Below are positions 5,691-5,881 of a stretch of DNA of 5,881 nt, in pieces. Numbering within the stretch: position 1 is the stretch's first letter; every line of letters starts with the position of its first letter. This stretch comes from Alistipes sp. (GTDB lineage: Bacteria > Bacteroidota > Bacteroidia > Bacteroidales > Rikenellaceae). The DNA lies in assembly GCA_017501025.1 (NCBI GenBank), contig JAFVXS010000167.1:1-5881 (forward strand), in the 5' to 3' direction. Under the pieces are notes generated by a model, which ran no database searches, was not told the DNA's origin, and saw only the letters and a program-made list of their open reading frames with translations. Position numbers and translations under genes: made by a program.

Positions 5691-5881
5691 ATGAGAAGAG
5701 TGATTCTTATGTTGGGCTTGGCATTTGCTGCTCTTTCGATTTCGGCACAGAGTGTGTCGGGCGAAAAGTTAGTGTTGAGCCTCGAACAAGCGTTGGAAAT
5801 CGCTTTGAGCGAAAATCTGACAATCAAGGTAGCAGATCAGGAGATTGAGATTAAACGCTACGCAAAGCAGGGTACTTATGC
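5691..5881 (+). CDS. TolC-family outer-membrane efflux protein, N-terminal part
   Basis: Only the first 63 codons are in the window; the frame is open to the edge. The product begins with a signal peptide: a basic start MRR, a hydrophobic core VILMLGLAFAALSI, and likely cleavage near SISA-Q (after residue 19). The mature start, LVLSLEQALEIALSENLTIKV, is the classic opening of the first TolC helix ('L.eAl..Al..N..i'), continuing ADQEIEIKRYAKQGTY. TolC proteins form trimeric outer-membrane channels that work with a periplasmic adaptor and an inner-membrane pump (RND, ABC or MFS); those partners would be expected next, beyond the window. The ATG at 5691 is chosen over an ATG at 5709, which would lose the basic n-region. 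There is no promoter in the 21-nt gap after the tetR-like gene, so the two are probably cotranscribed. Confidence 0.88.
   Translation, partial: MRRVILMLGLAFAALSISAQSVSGEKLVLSLEQALEIALSENLTIKVADQEIEIKRYAKQGTY

Overview
The window looks like chromosomal DNA from a member of Bacteroidota, most likely the order Bacteroidales; a Rikenellaceae/Alistipes-type host is a guess. Three pieces of evidence support this. Bacteroidota-type promoters (TTTG, a spacer, then TAnnTTTG) stand before the tRNA, the first gene and the tetR-like gene. The RsmI is of the short form without the C-terminal extension. The first gene encodes an acidic protein whose two ends resemble a family known to me only from Bacteroidetes. 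Apart from the tetR-like gene, Shine-Dalgarno sequences are weak or absent, which also fits.

Layout. Bases 1-49 are the 5' part of an initiator tRNA gene on the minus strand, cut by the window edge, with its own promoter at 94-125. From about 270 everything reads rightward. A promoter at 271-301 precedes a tight run of five genes: an acidic protein of unknown function (319-1380), rsmI (1383-2099), an LpxL/HtrB-like acyltransferase (2092-3048), a family 2 glycosyltransferase (3098-4108) and a DPM1-like polyprenyl-phosphate mannose synthase (4115-4825). Junctions are 2 nt, an 8-nt overlap, 49 nt and 6 nt, so a single operon is likely. A hairpin at 4861-4890 may end it. A second unit follows: a promoter at 4943-4971, a TetR-family regulator with a GTG start (5046-5669), and 21 nt later the 5' end of a TolC-type outer-membrane efflux gene (5691 to the window edge).

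How the genes may work together. RsmI modifies 16S rRNA and is functionally separate from its neighbours. The acyltransferase, glycosyltransferase and mannose-lipid synthase form a cell-envelope module: acylation of lipid A or a related lipid, addition of a sugar to a glycan, and supply of a lipid-linked mannose donor. The tetR-tolC pair is the start of what is usually a regulator plus tripartite efflux-pump operon. The pump subunits would lie beyond the window.

I see no clear undescribed system, mobile element, CRISPR array or phage gene. The points most worth a second look are the acidic first protein, the palindromes around the tetR promoter, the cysteine-rich glycosyltransferase, and the three starts that differ from the longest reading frame.
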